Source of the DNA: Cavenderia fasciculata
Lineage: Eukaryota; Evosea; Eumycetozoa; Acytosteliales; Cavenderiaceae
Reading direction: 5' to 3'
Length of the DNA stretch: 64,000 bases
Assembly: GCF_000203815.1 (NCBI RefSeq)
Contig: NW_004457729.1
Location: 3,720,674 to 3,784,673 of the forward strand
The notes under the pieces are model-generated. The model saw only the letters and a list, made by a program, of their open reading frames with translations. It ran no database searches and had not been told where the DNA came from. The translations under genes were made by a program, and so were the position numbers. Below are positions 58,970 to 64,000 of this stretch, one piece after another; position 1 is the stretch's first letter; each line of letters opens with the position of its first letter.

Positions 58970-61900
58970 TTATTTGGGAAACCAATAAGTTTCAATCCAA
59001 TCAAATGTTTCAGTTAAATCTACTTGATTTGCAAGGGTAGCCAATTCACTGACCAATTTTGGATCGTCCATGGAAGTGTTTTCACCAATTGATGGGTTGA
59101 GTCTAAAGTATCTTTCAGCCAACATATTTTCACAAAGTTGCGTGAGGAAATCTACTTGTGACCCCATGAAAAGGTTGCCTAATCTCGGTCCCCATCCCAA
59201 GAGGCCGTAATCGTACTCGCCATGGCCACCTTCCATAAAATTTTCAGCGACACCAGTTCCCACAGAGAAGCAAATCATCTTGTCAAGAGGGATATTGTCT
59301 CGTTGTGGTGAGATGGCAAGACTGATAGCTGCCATGGCAGGGTTGTTGCAGAAAACACCACCGTCAATAAAGTTTTGGTAACTTGGGAAAAAAGTGGGGG
59401 CAGATGCTGAACGCAAAAGGACGTCTCTTACAAGCTCCTTGTTTCTCCAGTCCATCGATCCGGGTTGAGAGATGGTGGAAGAGGACGATGACGAGTGTTG
59501 AGAGCGTGGAGAGTCACCGCGGGCCGATGTGGGGTGTGGTTCCAATCCAGTAACATTGTGAAATAGTTGAGGCATCCATCTGCGGACATCGGGTGCAGTG
59601 GGGATGGCTTGTGGTGGGTACGAACTGTCCAGTTGGAATGCTGGCACGACAAGTTTACGAGGTAGCTCGTTGAACTTGATACCCTGGAAAAAGACATAGC
59701 AAGCAGCACGCAACAATCGATGAGAGTACTTGGCGCTACTGACGTTGAGTCCAGCACGCTTCTTGCCAAACACTGGTGCTGCAGTCTGCTCCAACACACG
59801 ACGAACACCCTTGGATGGGAATTGCATAGCCATGCCAGCAGCGACAATCGAGCCTGCACTAGTACCCGCAAACACATCGACATAGTCTAAAAAGGTTGGA
59901 TACTTTTTGATGATACGTTCAATCAAGATGCACACCATCACCGATCGCAAACCACCGCCATCCATTGACAAGACACGGTACTTTCCATCTGGACCGCGTG
60001 GTTTGTCCCTATACTCTTGTGCGGATACGCCTGATGGGAGAGGTGTGGGTTTGAACTCGTCCAACAGAGCCTTGACATTTTCCAACACCTTTTTCTCGTC
60101 TTGTTCGAGGTCTTCTAATAGTTCCTTGGGGATGTTGAGCATCTCGCTGTTGGTGACAATGCCATTTATGATGTTTGGGTTGCTTGGAGTGGTTGGAGTA
60201 CGTGGCGATGACTGAGACTGTGGGAAATGTCTTGGTGTCACATTCTCATTGACAAATGTACTAGAACCACCACCATTCAAAGCATCAGTATTCAAAGGTG
60301 GAATAAATGGTGGTGAACCTCCAAATATAGTAGGTCTTCTTCCACCTGCCAATTTACCATCTGCCAATGGTCTAAGTGTAACAGTTGTTTCTAAAGAAAA
60401 ATAAATATAAATCAAATTAATAAATATATTTTAAAATATATCTTTGTCTTTTCTTACCCTTTCTCTTTTTAATAATAGATTCACATTCTTGAACCCATTT
60501 CTTTGCATGATCTTCATTTTCACAACGGAATTTTAATAGTTTGTGTTTGTCTGATGTCTTTTCAACTTCGGATGATTGAATGATTGAAAATACATATTTG
60601 TTGTCTTCAACAGTGACCTTTGAGAATGTATACCAATAATTGAGTGTGATTCTATTCTCGGGTGTAGTTGTGGTAGAGGTGGAGGTTGGTGACAATGGTC
60701 TGTCCTTTCCACCACTTGCAGATGTTGGTTGTGGTGATGTTTGACTATTATTATTATTGTTATTATTATTGTTATTATTATTATTTCCATCAACTTCCCA
60801 CCAACCTTTATAATATTCCAAATGAATACCACGTAAAACAAACCAATACTTTTTAAACTTGCTTGAACGTGATGAAGCACGTTCCATCCATCCCTCCATG
60901 ACACGATCCGATGCAACGGATATACCTAAATCTTGGAGTGGTGAAAAGGTAGATGCAGAGCTCAACGACTCAATATCAGACACCATGTCCTCGGTCGCTT
61001 CGTTGATGACTGATAGTCGTTCTCTGTCATCGAGATAGGATGATGTGGACGAGGTATCCACTTCTCTAGGAGTCATACAATCACCACCAGAAGAATCACC
61101 AAATGACATGGAACCACCAACTTCATTGAGTCCAATACTCTGTTTTTTCTTTAGCAAGTCTTGGTCAGACGGTAATTTCTTTTTTCTAAATAAATTGTTC
61201 AAGAATGATGATGATTGTTCTTTGGTAAGGTGTTGTTGTTGTTGTTGATGATGATGGGTTGGAGTAGTTGGAGAGTTACATCCAGACGAAACTGGTGACA
61301 CCTCACCCAAATTTAATGGTGACATGTGGACCTTGTTGTTGTTGTTGCTGTTGGGATTAGTGATACCTCCACTTGTACGTAATGGAGAAGTTGGATTGGA
61401 CCCACCACTCATACTTGGTGACGGACTGTCATATCTTGGCGAATCATTAGACGATGTGATTTGATTGTAATGAATGGATGCAGCCAAATTTGATCCAGTC
61501 GATGTTTGTTTGTTCAATTGTAATTTACTTGAACTTGAACTACCATTTGAATTTGATATTGAATAATTACCAGAATTATTATTATTATTATTATTGCTAT
61601 TTGATTTTTTGAAGAATGACATCAAGGATGAAGTTGTTGGTGATCCATTATGTGTATTTATATTATTATTGTTTGGAGATGATGAAAGAGTTGGAGTTGT
61701 TGAACTACTACTACAATTGGATGAATTATTATTATTATTATTATTATTTATATTGATGTGTCCTGTTGTACTATTATTATTATTATTATTACTATTGATA
61801 TTATTAGTTTTGGTTTTATTCATCATCATTCCAAGATTCATAGTGGAAAGTGATTTTTGTAATTCTTGGCCACCCTCATCATCGACGGCAATCATAAAAC

Positions 61901-62021
61901 TACTCCAGTCTCCTATTTGACCGCGATGTTGGTGTTGTTGTTGTTGAACTGTATTTTCTTCTTGAGTATCATCTCCTTCCCAAATTCCAAGCCAGGATGA
62001 TGTTTCCAATGGGTCTGTCAT
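58970..62021 (-). CDS. PH-domain and patatin-like phospholipase fusion
   Basis: 994 residues in two exons, 62021-60458 and 60390-58970. The start MTDPLETSSWLGIWEGDDTQ (62021) is preferred over an upstream in-frame Met that would add a Tyr/Asn-rich leader. Residues about 60-370 are Asn/Ser/Gln-rich. A PH domain follows (about 374-505: MEGWMERASSRSSKFKKYWF, VLRGIHLEYYKGWW, KLLKFRCENEDHAKKWVQEC). The patatin domain is complete: YRVLSMDGGGLRSVMVCI (oxyanion loop, about residue 665), VFAGTSAGSIVAAGMA (Ser nucleophile in GTSAG, about 697) and FIDGGVFCNNPAMAA (catalytic Asp in DGG, about 864). Role: Ser-Asp phospholipase/lysophospholipase recruited to membranes by the PH domain. A Ser-rich insert (about 815-835) interrupts the patatin fold. 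Its stop lies 237 bases from the convergent SPT2-like gene. Confidence 0.9.
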
Positions 62022-63809
62022 TTTATTATTATTATTTATGATATATATTGTTATTAGATGTGTTTTGAGTGTATATATGGTTAGATTATATAGAGATATA
62101 TATGTATTTACAAAAAAATTGAATTTATATAGATATTTATATTTTGTATATATGGATAAAAACAAGTCTATAAAATTAATTATGACTATGATTTGTTATT
62201 TGTTTGTTTGTGTTTGTGTGTTTGTTTGTCAAATCTATTCTTCTTCCCTCTCTGGTGGTTGGTGAAGATGGTAAAAGGAATAGGGTACGAGACAGAACTC
62301 TCGTTTGGACTGCGCGCGAATAAATATTGACGAGCGCGAATAATCAACGAGACGAGTGAGACGAGTGATCGAGATTGATAAAGTATAACTTTACTTTTTT
62401 GTGAGAACAGTGAACAATGAAGAAATAAAGAGAAGAGATAAATGAAATAAATCTAGATGACGTACGATATGAAAGACGAAAGTGAATGAATGGTTGTTGT
62501 GCGCGGATAATAAGATAAATAGAATAAAAAGGGGAAGGAATGAGGAAGATTCTGATGACGAATGTCTTTGGTCTATTTGATTGATTGGTTGGGGGAGGGT
62601 GAGGGCGGAGTGCCTCTGCGCTGGCTGTTGGTTGGTAGGTTTAGTTTTTAATTTACAGATTGGTTGGTTGGTCGAAGAGGTGCGTCAGATGTTGATTGGA
62701 GAAGGGAGGATCTGGGATTTACAATTTTTTAGTTTCGTTGCAATGCTGGTTGTACAAAGAGAAGATAGATAATGTTTTGTTTGTTTTGTTTGTTCATTAA
62801 GAAAGTTGTGTTGTAATAGGTAGGTTTTAAATTAAAGGGGGGGCGAAAACAAGAACAACACGATCATGATGAATGCAAAGAAAGAAGAAGAAAGAGGAAG
62901 AAGGAAAAAGGTGTTTGCAGATAAGAAAGCTGTGCTGGCAGAGAGCCTTTCATCTCTCCAACCCGAGAGTCGAGTTGAATGCAATCTAATCAACTAAACT
63001 AAACTCTAAACAACCAACCAAAATTACAAGCACGTAGCTTTGGTTTGCAGAAGAGGGTAGAACAACAATTGAAAGCAGCTGTTGTGGGTGATCACCCCCA
63101 ATTGAAGAGAGAATGATTCTCCAATCGGTAATCCCTAATTATAAAATTTATCCGTTCGCGCAAATCAAACCTTGAGTCAAAACCAAAACAAACTCCTGGC
63201 ATTGCCTTTCGCTCAAAGAGAAGTCCACCAACCATCCTTGTACCCGGGTTTTGGGTCGTCGGTTTTCAAAGAGCAGAGCCCCTACTTGATGATCGGGCAA
63301 CGATTGTCTCGTCTAAGGGCAACCAAACAAGATTATCACGTCATGTTGACTCTTTATCAGATTCAGATCGTTCAACATCATTGTCCTGATTTATCATTTA
63401 TCTATTAAAAGATACACATAAACAAATACGAATTGATGATGATGATGAATGATACAAGTTAGTTTAGTTTCCTCTTAGATGTTATGTTATAATTATAATC
63501 TTTACAACTTACCTTACCTACCACACATGTGTAACCTGGGATTAAAGAGATATTAAATTTATACAAGGTTGAGTAAGTATTTTCATAAACTTGTCAACGA
63601 ATCATTTGTTTATGTGAATAGTAGTAATAGTATTGATGATATAATGATGATGATGAGTAGGATGAAGATACTAAAGAAGATAATATACTTTTGAAAAAAA
63701 TGAAAAGTATAAAATGTAGAGCTATGAGCTTGTGGTAGTCCGGTCATCATCAAAGTCATTCATTCATAAATTTGTGAATCTGTGAGTATCGATATATAGA
63801 TACATAGGA
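62022..63809. other. intergenic, divergent promoter region
   Basis: About 1.8 kb with no gene I can support. It contains tandem GCGCGAATAA elements about 20 bases apart (62314-62323 and 62334-62343), a repeated ACGAGTGA (62352-62369), and another TTCGCGC at 63155-63161. An open frame at 63172-63408 has protein-like composition but no recognisable family. Confidence 0.5.
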
Positions 63810-64000
63810 ATGAAGGAAGAACATGTAAAGGTGTTGGTTGTAGGATCGGGTATTGTCGGCTTGACAACTTCATTATTACTTCATCAACAACAACAACAAG
63901 AAAAAGAAAAAGATAGTGATGATATCGAGTCATCATCAACATCTTCATCATCATTGTCAACATCATCATCGATTACATTTAAAGTAATAGAGAAACATTC
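63810..64000 (+). CDS. FAD-dependent oxidoreductase, N-terminus (partial)
   Basis: The first 63 residues of a protein that runs off the right edge. MKEEHVKVLVVGSGIVGLTT then SLLLHQ is a beta-alpha-beta FAD/NAD-binding start with the GxGxxG motif (GSGIVG), as in aromatic-ring monooxygenases, followed by a Gln/Glu/Ser/Thr insert and then ITFKVIEKH, the second strand (ending near the ribose-binding acidic residue) of the same fold. The dictyostelid-style insert separates these strands. The exact family (hydroxylase, amine oxidase, other) cannot be decided from this fragment. Confidence 0.7.
   Translation, partial: MKEEHVKVLVVGSGIVGLTTSLLLHQQQQQEKEKDSDDIESSSTSSSSLSTSSSITFKVIEKH

Noticed and set aside
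63172-63408. 78-codon plus-strand frame with protein-like composition
   Set aside because: No recognisable motif, no splice context, and it lies in the likely promoter of the FAD oxidoreductase gene.
1-64000. tRNA genes, transposons, LTR elements, CRISPR arrays
   Set aside because: Scanning by eye for TTCGANTC-type B boxes, reverse transcriptase or transposase motifs and regularly spaced repeats gave nothing convincing. A tRNA scan and a repeat library search would settle it.

Overview
The window is protist genomic DNA, most likely from a dictyostelid social amoeba. The evidence is short AT-rich introns with GTAAG/GTATG donors and TAG acceptors, intergenic DNA full of AT runs and trinucleotide repeats, Asn/Gln/Ser/Thr homopolymers inside otherwise conserved proteins, and ordinary eukaryotic housekeeping families. 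Intergenic base composition looks less extremely AT-rich than I would expect of Dictyostelium discoideum, so another dictyostelid group is plausible; the species cannot be fixed from sequence alone. I saw no recognisable retroelement, DNA transposon, tRNA, rRNA or CRISPR array.

Layout. 0-7 kb: the N-terminal part of a HUWE1/UPL1/Tom1-type HECT ubiquitin ligase (minus, runs off the left edge), then a shortened acyl-CoA-synthetase-like protein ending in Ser-Lys-Leu. 7-10.4 kb: a ZNHIT1-like HIT zinc finger protein, an OPA3-like protein and a SLOG-domain protein. 11-17.6 kb: a secreted protein, a six-exon S9 serine peptidase, and a small heat shock protein that also ends in Ser-Lys-Leu. 19.4-28.8 kb: a tail-anchored-looking small protein, an RCC1-ankyrin-TIR protein, the repair nuclease XPF/ERCC4 and arginyl-tRNA synthetase. 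28.8-33 kb: three copies of an F-box/LRR-like family, one intact and two decayed. 33-40 kb: COQ3, a SWIM zinc finger gene with a disturbed frame, a possible small membrane protein, a secreted class 3 lipase and an ARID protein. 40-46 kb: a gene-poor stretch. 46-50.5 kb: a saposin-like secreted protein and an RBM5/RBM10-like splicing factor. 50.5-54.3 kb: another gene-poor stretch. 54.3-64 kb: an ARM-BTB protein, an SPT2-like histone chaperone, a PH-patatin phospholipase, and the first codons of a FAD-dependent oxidoreductase.

The genes do not form one pathway; this looks like an ordinary eukaryotic gene neighbourhood with each gene under its own promoter. Themes that do recur are two proteins with a canonical peroxisomal C-terminus (acyl-CoA-synthetase-like and Hsp20), several mitochondrial functions (OPA3, COQ3, and a possible mitochondrial form of ArgRS), and two proteins with domains often seen in nucleotide-signalling or immune systems (SLOG and TIR).

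The most unusual observation is the 798-residue protein at 20428-23083, which joins RCC1 repeats, an ankyrin-like segment and two TIR-like domains. All exon boundaries were read by eye from splice motifs and checked for reading-frame phase; they have no transcript support.
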